A DNA stretch of 35,267 bases from Sphingomonas bacterium (GCF_028292965.1 NZ_JAQGLG010000260.1:1-35267), one strand, 5' to 3'; counted from the first letter of the stretch, positions 23,099 to 31,695 are shown. The notes: a model not told the origin generated them from the sequence alone. Numbers and translations are program-made.

Positions 23099-24255
23099 CG
23101 CCGTGCTGCCGCGAGCTTGAAGATGTTGTTGCGCTGGACCGCCGAGGAGCCGCCGATGATCGGCATCAACAGCGCGTCACGGACATAACGCTCGGCATCG
23201 AAGTCCTTCACATAACCATAGGCGCCGAGGATCGTCTGGCATTCCAGTGCGACCGCCTTGGACACCTCGGTCGCGAACAGCTTGGCCATCGAGGTCTCGG
23301 CCGAACAGGGCCGCCTTTCGTTGGCCAGCCAAGCCGCCTGATACAGTACCAGCCGCGCGGCATGGACCTGGGTCTTCATCTCGGCGAGCTTGTGCTGGAT
23401 CGACTGGAACTCGCCGATGGTGCGGCCGAACTGGCGCCGCTCGGTGGCATAGGCCCAGGCATCGTCGAGCGCGGCACGGGCGATGCCGATGCCGATCGCG
23501 GCAACCTCCAGCTTCTCGACATCGAGGCCAGGCCCGACCAGCATCTTCCAGCCGGCATTCCACCCCGCCTCACCACCGACCAGATTGGCGATCGGTACCT
23601 CAACATTGTCGAAGTTCACATCGGTGGTCGCCGCCCCCTTCATGCCCATGGCCTCGATCTTGGTGATCGTCACCCCGGGCGCATCCGGCGGTACGAGGAC
23701 GAAGCTGAGATTGCGATGGCGCTCCTCGGCCGGGCCAGTGCGGACCAGCGTGTAGATGTAATCGGCGATGTTCGCGCCCGAGCAGAAGCGTTTCGACCCG
23801 TTGATGCGCAACACATCGCCGTCGCGCTCGGCCCGCGTCTTCACGCTGGCGAGGTCGGCGCCGGCATCGGGTTCGGTCAGGCCATAGGCGAACAGCAGGT
23901 CGCCCGAGACGATCCTGGGCAGCAGCTCCTGCTTCTGTGCCTCGGTGCCGCATTCCTCGATGTTCATGCCGGCATAGCAGGCGGCCATGATGTACGGCAC
24001 CGACACGGCGAGGCTGCGCCGTGACAATTCCTCTATCACCACCATCGTCGCGAGGATGTCGCGACCGAGGCCGCCATATTCCTCGGGGATGGTCAGGCCG
24101 AGTACGCCGAGATCGGCGAGCTTCCGATGCACCTCGCGCGGGAAGTGGTTGCGCACATCCCAGTCCTGCGCCGCGCTGCGCGGCATCTCGCGCTCGACGA
24201 ACTTCTCAAGCGAGTCCCTCAGCGAGGTGACGATGTCACTCTCGTCGAAGTTCAC
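23095..24255 (-). CDS. acyl-CoA dehydrogenase
   Basis: A 386-residue FAD enzyme that forms a 2,3-double bond in an acyl-CoA. Family blocks are LGVLGLTIPEEYGGLG (49-64), AYGLTEPDAGADLASVKTRAE, INGSKRFCSGANIADYI, AMGMKGAATTDVNFDNVEVP, ERRQFGRTIGEFQSIQHKLAEM and LGAYGYVKDFDAERYVRDA. At the usual catalytic-base site (the YEGT region) the sequence is IIGGSS, with Gly368 instead of Glu. Instead Glu247 in GLDVEKLEVAA lines up with the base of isovaleryl-CoA and long-chain dehydrogenases (GLDLERL). This suggests a branched or long-chain-type substrate. The start is GTG at 24255, overlapping the upstream crotonase stop by four bases (GTGA). Confidence 0.9.
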   Translation of the reverse strand: MNFDESDIVTSLRDSLEKFVEREMPRSAAQDWDVRNHFPREVHRKLADLGVLGLTIPEEYGGLGRDILATMVVIEELSRRSLAVSVPYIMAACYAGMNIEECGTEAQKQELLPRIVSGDLLFAYGLTEPDAGADLASVKTRAERDGDVLRINGSKRFCSGANIADYIYTLVRTGPAEERHRNLSFVLVPPDAPGVTITKIEAMGMKGAATTDVNFDNVEVPIANLVGGEAGWNAGWKMLVGPGLDVEKLEVAAIGIGIARAALDDAWAYATERRQFGRTIGEFQSIQHKLAEMKTQVHAARLVLYQAAWLANERRPCSAETSMAKLFATEVSKAVALECQTILGAYGYVKDFDAERYVRDALLMPIIGGSSAVQRNNIFKLAAARR

Positions 24256-25061
24256 GCCGCTGCCTTTGCATGGCCGAACACCGGCGCGCGCTTCTCGGCA
24301 AAGGCGCGCACCGCCTCCTGATGGTCGGGCGTGTCGTTGGAGCGCGCCTCATAGGCAAGCGAGGCGTCCATGATCGAGGTGGCGAGATCGCGCAGGCCGA
24401 TATTGACCGACATCTTGGTCCAGCGGATCGCCTGGGTCGCCCCGGCGACCAGCTTGTCGGCAAAGGCGTCCACGCGCGCATCCAGCTCGTCGGCCGGCAC
24501 GGCATGGTTGATCAGCCCCATCTGCGCGGCCTGGTGCGCGGTCATCATGTCGCCGGTCAGCAGATATTCCTTGGCCCGGGCATAACCGATCAGCTGCGGC
24601 CAGATCACCGCGCCGCCATCGCCGGCGACGAAGCCGATGCTGACATGCGGGTCGCCGATCTTGGCATGTTCGGCTGCGAAGATGACATCGCAGAACAGGG
24701 CGATCGTCGCGCCCAGCCCGGTGGCATGGCCGTTCATCTTGCAGATCACCGGCTTCTCGCAATCGATCAGCCCGAACACGATCTGCTTGGCCTCGCGCGC
24801 GGTCTGGTCGAAGCCGTTCTCGCGGTCGATCATCTCCTGCATCCAGCCGATATCGCCCCCGGCGGAGAAGGCGCGGCCGGCGCCGGTCAGCACCACCACG
24901 TCGCTGTCCGGGTCGTTGTTGATATCGACGAACACCCGCGCCAGCTCGGTATGCAGCACGGCATCGGTCGCGTTGAGCTTTTCCGGGCGGTTGAGCGTCA
25001 CCTCGAGCACGCGGCCGCGCCGCTTGAACAGGATCGCCTGATAATCGTCGAACAATGCCAT
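24252..25061 (-). CDS. crotonase-fold enzyme (enoyl-CoA hydratase/isomerase family)
   Basis: A 269-residue member of the crotonase superfamily acting on a CoA thioester. Oxyanion-hole segments are FSAGGDIGWM (65-74) and MNGHATGLGATIALFCDVIFA (109-129). Aligning to rat crotonase, the two catalytic glutamates are replaced: Thr119 stands for Glu144 and His139 (GDPHV) for Glu164. A classical hydratase reaction is therefore unlikely; an isomerase, hydrolase or other crotonase chemistry is more plausible. The frame is open to 25100, but the ATG at 25061 has GGGAGGCTC ahead of it. It begins 13 bases after the hydrolase gene and overlaps the acyl-CoA dehydrogenase start. Confidence 0.85.
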   Translation of the reverse strand: MALFDDYQAILFKRRGRVLEVTLNRPEKLNATDAVLHTELARVFVDINNDPDSDVVVLTGAGRAFSAGGDIGWMQEMIDRENGFDQTAREAKQIVFGLIDCEKPVICKMNGHATGLGATIALFCDVIFAAEHAKIGDPHVSIGFVAGDGGAVIWPQLIGYARAKEYLLTGDMMTAHQAAQMGLINHAVPADELDARVDAFADKLVAGATQAIRWTKMSVNIGLRDLATSIMDASLAYEARSNDTPDHQEAVRAFAEKRAPVFGHAKAAA

Positions 25062-25074
25062 GAGAGCCTCCCGG

Positions 25075-26280
25075 TCAGGCGGCGATGCGCGTGCCGGCAA
25101 GCACGGTATCGTTGACCAGATCGCGCTCGGCGAGCCAGTCGGAGATGATCCCGACCACCTGGGTCAGGTGCGACTTGCCGTCGGCGCCGGTGAAATAATG
25201 GTTGGCACCGTCGATCGTGACCTTCTGCTTGTCGGCCGAGCCGAGCGCGTCGAACATCAGGTCGGTATGCTCGGGCGGGCAGGCATCGTCGGCGCCCGCG
25301 GTGATGACCATGCCGGGCACCGAGATGCGTGGGCCGGCATCGACCGAATCCACCTGGGCGTCGTCATAGCTCCACTGCGACAGCCAGCCGCGCAGCGAGT
25401 TGAACCGCGCCAAAGCCGCCGCGCTGTTGTTCACCACGCGTGGGTCGCCGAGATAGGTCCAGTTGGGCTTGCGCTGGTTGGGATCGACCGTCGGGTCGAT
25501 CCAGCGCGGATCGGCCATGGTGCGGTGCACGATGAAGCAGAATTCGCCATGTTCGTCGCCCTTCGCCTTGAGGGTTGCAAGCTTGTCCTTGGCCCAGGCG
25601 CTGATCCGCCGGTTGCGGTCGATCTGCGCCTGGCGATAGGTGGCGAGGAAATCCGCGGCATAGGGCGGCTGCGCCGGGTTGGCGGGGTCGTAGAGATCGA
25701 GCGCCGGGTCGCGCCGGTCGGGGTCGGCCTCGTCGAGCACCGAGGGGTCGATCTGCCCGGTGAGCAATTTGTGGCGGCTGCGGTGCGAAGCGACCAGCAT
25801 GATGGCATCGCCCGCGATCAAGGGCGCGCCGGCCAGCGCCGTCTCCTCGCCCGAGGCGCTCATCTGGATCACCGGCTTCTCGGCTTCGGCCTGGTAGCCC
25901 GCCATCAACGAACCGCCGCCGCTCCAGCCGAGCAGCACGGTCTTCTTGTATCCCAGCCGCTCCTTGGCATCCTTGATGCAGGCGCCGAGGTCGAGCAGCA
26001 CATTCTCCATCTCGAGCGGCGCGTCGCCGGTCCAGTAGCGCGAGGCGCAGGCAATGATGTGGTGGCCGGCGCGGGCGAGCTGGGCGAACACCGGCAGCCA
26101 GGCCGGCGCGCCGATCGGGTGCATCACGATCAGCACCGTGTCCGAGGGGTTGGGCCCACGGATATGCTGCGCCTGCAGCACGATCGCATCGTCGATCGCG
26201 CCATAGACGTCCTTGCGCACCTTGGCCTCGCGGTGGACGATCAGGAAGGGCGTGCGGCTGTAACGGACGGGCTCTGCCAT
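25075..26280 (-). CDS. alpha/beta hydrolase
   Basis: A 401-residue alpha/beta-hydrolase. The nucleophile elbow is GWSGGGS with Ser120, the acid is in TAGADDACPPEH (about 337), and the base His is in DGANHYFTG (about 362), giving a full Ser-Asp-His triad. An unusual long insertion (about residues 165-300), rich in Asp, Pro and Arg, lies between the strand carrying Ser and that carrying Asp and probably forms a large lid. No signal peptide is present, so it acts in the cytoplasm. Within the acyl-CoA operon it could cleave an ester, lactone or CoA thioester intermediate. I cannot name the substrate. Confidence 0.82.
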   Translation of the reverse strand: MAEPVRYSRTPFLIVHREAKVRKDVYGAIDDAIVLQAQHIRGPNPSDTVLIVMHPIGAPAWLPVFAQLARAGHHIIACASRYWTGDAPLEMENVLLDLGACIKDAKERLGYKKTVLLGWSGGGSLMAGYQAEAEKPVIQMSASGEETALAGAPLIAGDAIMLVASHRSRHKLLTGQIDPSVLDEADPDRRDPALDLYDPANPAQPPYAADFLATYRQAQIDRNRRISAWAKDKLATLKAKGDEHGEFCFIVHRTMADPRWIDPTVDPNQRKPNWTYLGDPRVVNNSAAALARFNSLRGWLSQWSYDDAQVDSVDAGPRISVPGMVITAGADDACPPEHTDLMFDALGSADKQKVTIDGANHYFTGADGKSHLTQVVGIISDWLAERDLVNDTVLAGTRIAA

Positions 26281-26298
26281 CTTCGATATCCTTGCAGG

Positions 26299-27825
26299 TC
26301 AGACGCTCCGGCTGCCGCCGAACTGGGCGCGGAGTGCGGGTTTCGAGATCTTGCCGGTGACGTTGCGGGGGAAGGATTCCACCAGCGTCAGATGTTTCGG
26401 GTGCTTGTAGCGGGCGAGCTTGCCCTCACAGGTCGCGCGGAGGGACTCGATCGTCAGCTCATGGCCCGCGGTCGCGACGACCACGGCGAGGCCAACCTCA
26501 CCCCATTGATCGTCGGCCACACCGATCACCGCGCATTCGGCGACCGCCGGGTTGGTCAGCAATATGCCTTCGACCTCGGCCGAGAAGACATTCTCGCCGC
26601 CGGATTTGTACATGTCCTTCACCCGGTCGACGACGTAGTAGAAGCCTTCCTCATCCTCCCACACCACATCACCGGTGCGGTGCCAGCCTTCCGACCGCTT
26701 GATCCCGGCATCGGCCCCAAGATAGCCAATCGTCACGCCGGGCCCGCGCACCCACACCTCGCCGGGCTGGCCGCGCTCGACGTCATGGCCATCGTCATCG
26801 ACGACGCGGACATCGATATAGTTGGATTTCTGCCCGCACGAGCCGGCCATCAGCTTGTCGAGCCGGTCGGGATTGAGCGATGTGACCGGCCCGGTCTCCG
26901 TCCCGCCATATTGCGACACGAAGCGCGCCCCCTTGGGGTCATAGGCGGCGCGCAGCCGCTCCGACACGCGTCCGCCGCCGCAGATGAAGCGCCGCAGGGT
27001 CGAGAAATCGGCCGCGGCGAAGGCCGGGCTCTCGGCCATCATCTGGTACATCACCGGCGGCAGGCAGAGATGCGTCACGGCATTGCTCGGGTCGCCGCAG
27101 AACTCGGTCGTCGCGGTCGCATCGAAACGCGCGGTGACGGTCACCTGCCCGCCGAAATAGAGGATCGGGTTGCTCGCGGTGTTGAGCCCGCCGAAATGGA
27201 ACAAGGGCATGGGCTGAAATAGATGCCCGCCCGGCTCGGCATTGGCGCAGAACTGCACCTGCTGCATCGCGTAACAGACCATGCCGCCGAGCGTCACGAT
27301 TGCGGCCTTGGGCGTACCGGTCGTACCCGAGGTGTAGAGGATCTGAAGCGGTGCATCCTCATCGATCTCGCCATTGGCCGGCATGTGGTTGTCGGCGCTG
27401 AGCAGTTGATCCAGGCCGGCGCCCGGGCCCCAGTCGAGCGTGACCGGGATGCCGGCTTCGGCTGAAGCCGCGCGCGCGGTCTCGGCCCAAACGGCGTCGG
27501 TGAGCATAAGTTTGGGTGACATCTCGCGGCAGGCGCGGCTCAGCTCGACCATGGTGTGGCGGAAGTTGAGCGGCACCCACACCAGCCCGGCGCGGGCGCA
27601 GGCGAATTGCAGCTCGAAATGACGCAGGTCGCCGTCGGCGATATTGGCGATGCGGTCGCCGCGCTTGAGCCCAAGCGTGTGGACCAGCGCATGGGCGATC
27701 TGCCCAACGCGCGCGTCGAGTTCCGCCCAGCTCCGCGTCTCGCCGCTGTCGAAATTGGTCAACGCCCGCGCATCGGGCTGCGTCCGGGCATAATTCGCCA
27801 CCCAGTCCGCCGCGGCATATTGCAT
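26299..27825 (-). CDS. AMP-forming acyl-CoA synthetase (ANL superfamily)
   Basis: Activates a carboxylic acid to its CoA thioester through an acyl-adenylate. The 508-residue protein has the P-loop-like motif ILYTSGTTGTPKAA (162-175), the YGGTETG adenylate motif, the SEGWHRTGDV..EDEEGFYYVVDRVKDMYKSGGENV hinge region, and the C-terminal catalytic Lys in RNVTGKISKPALR. The frame extends to 27954, but the ATG at 27825 has GGGAGGG nearby and gives the normal N-terminus. It is the first gene of the operon running to 22502, so it supplies the CoA ester for the crotonase and dehydrogenase. It is divergent from the TetR gene. Confidence 0.92.
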   Translation of the reverse strand: MQYAAADWVANYARTQPDARALTNFDSGETRSWAELDARVGQIAHALVHTLGLKRGDRIANIADGDLRHFELQFACARAGLVWVPLNFRHTMVELSRACREMSPKLMLTDAVWAETARAASAEAGIPVTLDWGPGAGLDQLLSADNHMPANGEIDEDAPLQILYTSGTTGTPKAAIVTLGGMVCYAMQQVQFCANAEPGGHLFQPMPLFHFGGLNTASNPILYFGGQVTVTARFDATATTEFCGDPSNAVTHLCLPPVMYQMMAESPAFAAADFSTLRRFICGGGRVSERLRAAYDPKGARFVSQYGGTETGPVTSLNPDRLDKLMAGSCGQKSNYIDVRVVDDDGHDVERGQPGEVWVRGPGVTIGYLGADAGIKRSEGWHRTGDVVWEDEEGFYYVVDRVKDMYKSGGENVFSAEVEGILLTNPAVAECAVIGVADDQWGEVGLAVVVATAGHELTIESLRATCEGKLARYKHPKHLTLVESFPRNVTGKISKPALRAQFGGSRSV

Positions 27826-27963
27826 CGACACCCTCCCGCCTCGCTGGCTTCGGCCGCCTGACCACGGCCTTTCGATTGATTTCCTAACACCGATTGTTTT
27901 GTGACGCAATTCCTCAAGCGACGGAGTGACGAAAATGATCGCTCCATCGGCCAAGCCCGGCTA

Positions 27964-27979
27964 GTGTCATAGCAGACAC
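27964..27979. promoter_or_regulatory. short inverted repeat upstream of the TetR gene
   Basis: GTGTC-ATAGCA-GACAC has perfect five-base arms, 29-44 bases ahead of the TetR start in the 182-base divergent gap. Its size and place fit a TetR operator, but the arms are short. No other strong symmetric site was found in this gap. Confidence 0.38.
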
Positions 27980-28007
27980 GACAGGTATTTCGGGAGTAAA
28001 TCCGCTT

Positions 28008-28667
28008 ATGGGTCGGCCAAAACAGGCGCTCATTTCCCGCCGCAGGACGCTCGAGGTGGCACTCAGGATCATCGACGAGGAAGGTCTGGACGCCTTGAGC
28101 ATCCGCCGCCTTGGCGACGAGCTCAATGTGCGCGGCATTTCGCTCTACCATCACTTCAAGAGCAAGGAGCACATCCTGGTCGGCGCCTCGGAACTGGCGC
28201 TCGCCAGTGTCCGCACGCCGAACACGACAAACGCCGATTGGCGCGAATGGCTGATCGGCAACGCGATCGAATATTGGAAGGCGCTGCGCGCGCACCCCAA
28301 TTTGATCCCGATCCTGATGCGCCGCCATCCGCTGCGCATCGGCCTGACCGAGCATAATGCCACGGCGGGGCTGCTCGCGGTGCAGGGCGTGCCGCCCGGG
28401 GTGATCATGCCGTTGATGGAAGGTCTGGAATCACTGGCCCTGGGTTCCGCCGCTTATGAATCGGCGGCCAATGCCGACACCGGCACCGAGGACTGGCAGG
28501 AGCAGAACCCCTTCCTGTTCCATGTCCGCAAGAACCGCGACATTTCGCGTGCGCGGGTGTTCGAGGTGATGGCCAAGGCGGCGGTAGATGCCGTGCTTGG
28601 GGAATATTATGCCGCTGCGGGGATGGACGCGCCGGCTCAGCCCGAGGCGGGCGGGAGCCGGGGCTGA
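28008..28667 (+). CDS. TetR/AcrR-family transcriptional regulator
   Basis: A 219-residue regulator. The N-terminal helix-turn-helix reads RRTLEVALRIIDEEGLDALSIRRLGDELNVRGISLYHHFKSKEHIL (about 12-57), a classical TetR DNA-binding domain. The remaining helical part (60-200) is the ligand and dimer domain. It is divergent from the acyl-CoA ligase operon, the usual arrangement for a local repressor that responds to a pathway CoA ester or substrate. It is the only regulator gene in the 14.7-35 kb catabolic region, so it may also control the neighbouring groups. The last 20 residues are Pro/Gly-rich and probably disordered. Confidence 0.9.
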   Translation: MGRPKQALISRRRTLEVALRIIDEEGLDALSIRRLGDELNVRGISLYHHFKSKEHILVGASELALASVRTPNTTNADWREWLIGNAIEYWKALRAHPNLIPILMRRHPLRIGLTEHNATAGLLAVQGVPPGVIMPLMEGLESLALGSAAYESAANADTGTEDWQEQNPFLFHVRKNRDISRARVFEVMAKAAVDAVLGEYYAAAGMDAPAQPEAGGSRG

Positions 28668-28703
28668 CAGTCGTGCGGCTGCCGCCGCTCACTTTGCTTT
28701 AGC

Positions 28704-28799
28704 CGTCATGCCGGACTTGTTCCGGCATCCACTGCTCCGCAAACCTACCGATCGTTATCGGTGCGGCACGGTGGACCCCGGAACAAGTCCGGGGTGACG
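28704..28799. repeat. large imperfect palindrome (interspersed repeat type C, second copy)
   Basis: Left arm 28704-28732 (CGTCATGCCGGACTTGTTCC..) and right arm 28771-28799 pair at 25 of 29 positions. It is the same family as 14588-14694, sharing CGTCATGC and CTTGTT. Compensating changes in both arms (AACTTGTTTCAG against GACTTGTTCCGG) show that the hairpin is conserved rather than the sequence. It lies between the convergent TetR and crotonase genes. Confidence 0.82.
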
Positions 28800-28827
28800 A
28801 AGTGATTTGACGTGATCACACTCAAAT

Positions 28828-29595
28828 CTAATCCGCCGAATAGCTCCCACGCGTGCCGTCGATGAAGGCGGAGCGGCCGGCCGAGGCGTCGCCCATGATG
28901 TTGAGTTCATAGGTGTAGCTCATCTCGGCGCGGTACAGCGTGTTTAGTTCATGCGCCTTGGTGCTGTTGTTGAGCGACATCTTCAGGCGCCGCATCGCCT
29001 CGGCGCTCTTGCCCGCCACCTTGACCGCGACCGCCATCGCCTCGGCCGCGACCGCGTCATGGCTATCGACCAGCCGGTAGATGCTGCCCAGCGCGTGGAG
29101 CTCCTGCGCCAGCACCGGTTCGGCGGTCATCATCGCCGCGCGGACGCGCTTTTCGGGCATCAGCTTGAGTGCCTGGACCGCGCCCGCCGTCGCGCCGTTG
29201 TCGATCTCGGCCAGCACGAAGCGTGTATCGCGCGAAGCGACGAGGATATCGGCCGAGCCGGCGACGAGCACACCCACGCCGACGCAATAATGGTGCACCC
29301 CGCATATCACCGGCACCGCGCATTGCAGCACCGCCAGGCTGAGACCCAGCGAGCCCGAGGACTGGCCGAGAATGCCTTCGAACCCGGGCAGGCTCTCGAC
29401 CTCCTTGACGTCGCCCCCGCCGCAAAAGCCACGTCCGGCGCTGCGCAACACGACCGCGCGGACCGCCTGCTGGCCGCGCACCGCCTCGATCCGTGCAGTG
29501 AGATCGCGCAGCAGACCGATACCGAAAGCGTTGACGGGTGGGCAATCGATGACGAGTTCGAGAACCCCGTCCGCGTGCAGTGTCTCGGTGAACAT
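28828..29595 (-). CDS. enoyl-CoA hydratase/isomerase family protein
   Basis: A 255-residue crotonase-superfamily protein. Oxyanion-hole segments are GRGFCGGGDVKEV (55-66) and VHHYCVGVGVLVAGSADILVA (100-120). Glu130 in FVLAEID matches the second crotonase glutamate (Glu164), while Leu110 replaces Glu144, so only one of the two catalytic glutamates remains. An isomerase or single-Glu hydratase is plausible. Two ATGs are possible, at 29601 and 29595. The second is preferred because AAGGA lies six bases ahead of it but directly touches the first. It follows the FadH-like gene by 44 bases and is probably cotranscribed with it. Confidence 0.85.
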   Translation of the reverse strand: MFTETLHADGVLELVIDCPPVNAFGIGLLRDLTARIEAVRGQQAVRAVVLRSAGRGFCGGGDVKEVESLPGFEGILGQSSGSLGLSLAVLQCAVPVICGVHHYCVGVGVLVAGSADILVASRDTRFVLAEIDNGATAGAVQALKLMPEKRVRAAMMTAEPVLAQELHALGSIYRLVDSHDAVAAEAMAVAVKVAGKSAEAMRRLKMSLNNSTKAHELNTLYRAEMSYTYELNIMGDASAGRSAFIDGTRGSYSAD

Positions 29596-29639
29596 TCTCA
29601 TTCCTTCCGACGGCGATTATTGACTGTATCTCGTGAAGC

Positions 29640-31643
29640 TCAGGCGTCGACCGGTTCCGGCGCCCGCACGATCGCGCGCGACCCCAGCCCGCGCGCGGCA
29701 AGATGCCCCTCGCGGATCGCGGTCTGCAAGTTCCGGCCGGCGAGCATGTCGCCGATGCACAGCGGCGTGACGCCCCGCTCCTCCAGTTGGGCGGCGAGCG
29801 CCGACTGGCCCGGGCGGATCGGCACCCACACGACCGTATCCGCCGGCAGGGTTTCGACACGGCCGCCGAATTGCGGGCGTATCTCGACGCTGCCCGGGTG
29901 CGCGGCGACCAATTGCGTGCCGACGCGCATCGTGAAGTCACCCTTTGCGTGCAGGCGCTCGAGCGCCGATTGCGTACGCAGCGTGATGTCGATGCCCGGC
30001 GCGAACATCTTGTGGCGGGTGACGAAGGTCACCGCAGCGCCTTGTTCAAGCAGATATTCCGCGCTGGCGATCGCTTCGTAATGGCCGAGTTCGTCGACGA
30101 CGACGGCGCTGCGGCCACGATCCACGCCACGTTCCGAGAACAGGTCGATCGACGAGATGATGCGCGCGCCGGGCGCGACGACCACCTCATCCGCTGGAAA
30201 TTGCACCTGACGGAGCACCGGGTCGAGATCGGCGCCGATCGCGAGGATCACGGTGTCGGCGCCCTCGGCGATGATATCGTCGGCATCGAGCCAGTTCGAC
30301 AGCCGCACCTCGACGCCGAGGCGATAGACCTCCTGCTCCAGCCAGCCGGCGATGTCGCCGATCGTGCCCATGCGCGGGGCATGGCGATAGACATTGGTCA
30401 GGCCGCCAAGGCCCGGCATCGCCTCGGCGAGGATCACATGATGGCCGGCGGTCGCCGCGATCCGCGCCGCCTCCATGCCCGCCGGACCGCCGCCGACGAT
30501 CAGCACACGCTGCGGCCGCGCGACCGGGGCGATCAGTTGTTCCGCCAGCGTGGTCTCGTCCCCGGCGGCCGTGTTCACCACGCAGCCGAGCCGGCCGAAG
30601 GTTGCAACGCGGCCGATACAGCCCTGGTTACAGGCGATGCATGGCCGCGCCCGCTCGGGATGGCCGGCCATGGATTTGGCGACGATGTCCGGGTCGGCGA
30701 TATGCGCGCGCACCATCGAGATCAGGTCCGCTTCGCCGGCGCGCAGCACCTGCTCGACCTCCTCCAGCGTACGGAACCGCCCGTTGAGCAGGCGCGGCAG
30801 GCGGCTGTCAGCGACCGGCGGCGCGGTGAAGGGGATTTGGAATCCGGTCGGCGCGTCCATGCCGCCGACCTGGCGGTGCAGCGCGTAATAATCGCCATAG
30901 GACATGTTCACATAGTCGATCAGCCCCTCACGCTCGACCTGAGCCGCGACGATAGCGACGTCGCTCATCGCGAGGATGCGCGGATCTGCGCTGTCGCTCA
31001 ACCGTACGCCGACGGCGAAGCCGGGCGAAACGGCATCGCGCACCGCACCGAGAACGCGCCGCAGGAACAACATCCGGCCGTCCAGATCGCCGCCATATTC
31101 GTCCTCGCGCCGGTTGAGCACGGGCGAGAGGAACTGCGCGATGAGATAACCATGGCCGGCATGGATCTCAACGCCGTCGAGCCCGCCCTGCTCGCAGCGC
31201 CGCGCCGCGGCGGCATAGCCGGCGATGATCTCGTCGATCTGGCCGCGGATCAGCGGGCGTGGCGCGATCCCGGCGATGTGGCTGGGCACGTCGGACGGCG
31301 CGAGCGGCGGGCCGCCATCGGGCGCGGGATAAATGTGCCCGCCATGCCAGAGTTGCTGGAACAGGCGCATGCCGGTCGGCGCGATCGCGGCGGTCAGCGC
31401 GCGATAGCCGTCGATGATCGAGTTATCGAGATTGGCCAGCGACAGCAACGACGAGCGGTGAACCCCGGCCGCCTCGAGGATCGACAAGCCGACCCCGCCG
31501 CGTGCCCGCGCCGCGTGATAGGCGATCAGTTCTTCGGTGATCCGGCCACCGCGCGACATCATCGTCGCATGCGCGGTGCGCGCGATGCGATTCCTGACCT
31601 CGACGCCCCCCATCATGATCGGGCTCAGCGCGCGTTCGTACAT
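29640..31643 (-). CDS. FadH-like 2,4-dienoyl-CoA reductase / NADH:flavin oxidoreductase
   Basis: A 667-residue enzyme with three parts. The N-terminal Old Yellow Enzyme barrel binds FMN and carries the block HAGHGYLIAQFLSPVLNRREDEYGG at 161-185. A [4Fe-4S] site follows with C335, C338, C342 and C354 (CIACNQGC, then C after 11 residues). The C-terminal FAD/NAD(P)H domain has VLIVGGGPAGMEAA at 380-393. This is the layout of FadH, trimethylamine dehydrogenase and related dehydrogenases. Beside acyl-CoA genes, reduction of a dienoyl-CoA or other enoyl intermediate is the simplest role. The ATG at 31643 follows AGGAGG; the ATG at 31661 lies before that ribosome site. Confidence 0.88.
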   Translation of the reverse strand: MYERALSPIMMGGVEVRNRIARTAHATMMSRGGRITEELIAYHAARARGGVGLSILEAAGVHRSSLLSLANLDNSIIDGYRALTAAIAPTGMRLFQQLWHGGHIYPAPDGGPPLAPSDVPSHIAGIAPRPLIRGQIDEIIAGYAAAARRCEQGGLDGVEIHAGHGYLIAQFLSPVLNRREDEYGGDLDGRMLFLRRVLGAVRDAVSPGFAVGVRLSDSADPRILAMSDVAIVAAQVEREGLIDYVNMSYGDYYALHRQVGGMDAPTGFQIPFTAPPVADSRLPRLLNGRFRTLEEVEQVLRAGEADLISMVRAHIADPDIVAKSMAGHPERARPCIACNQGCIGRVATFGRLGCVVNTAAGDETTLAEQLIAPVARPQRVLIVGGGPAGMEAARIAATAGHHVILAEAMPGLGGLTNVYRHAPRMGTIGDIAGWLEQEVYRLGVEVRLSNWLDADDIIAEGADTVILAIGADLDPVLRQVQFPADEVVVAPGARIISSIDLFSERGVDRGRSAVVVDELGHYEAIASAEYLLEQGAAVTFVTRHKMFAPGIDITLRTQSALERLHAKGDFTMRVGTQLVAAHPGSVEIRPQFGGRVETLPADTVVWVPIRPGQSALAAQLEERGVTPLCIGDMLAGRNLQTAIREGHLAARGLGSRAIVRAPEPVDA

Positions 31644-31666
31644 CCTCGCCCCTCCTGGCATTTACT

Positions 31667-31695
31667 TTTATATCAAACGTTGTTAGTTATTCAAT
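31667..31695 (-). promoter_or_regulatory. sigma-70-type promoter of the FadH-like operon
   Basis: On the minus strand TTGAAT (31690-31695) is followed after 17 bases by TATAAA (31667-31672). Both hexamers are close to consensus with ideal spacing, about 25 bases ahead of the ATG at 31643. This is the best-looking promoter in the window. A palindrome occupies its spacer. Confidence 0.62.
31674..31683. promoter_or_regulatory. palindrome CAAACGTTTG in the divergent promoter (candidate operator)
   Basis: CAAACGTTTG is a perfect 10-base palindrome in the spacer between the -35 and -10 of the minus-strand promoter. A looser relative, CAAAACGGCGTTTG, lies at 31701-31714 just ahead of the plus-strand CoA-transferase start. 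A repressor bound at the two sites could control both divergent operons. Confidence 0.45.

Noticed and set aside
25060..27222. Plus-strand open frame of about 720 codons opposite the acyl-CoA operon
   Set aside because: It crosses three well-defined minus-strand genes and their overlaps, has biased composition and no motif.
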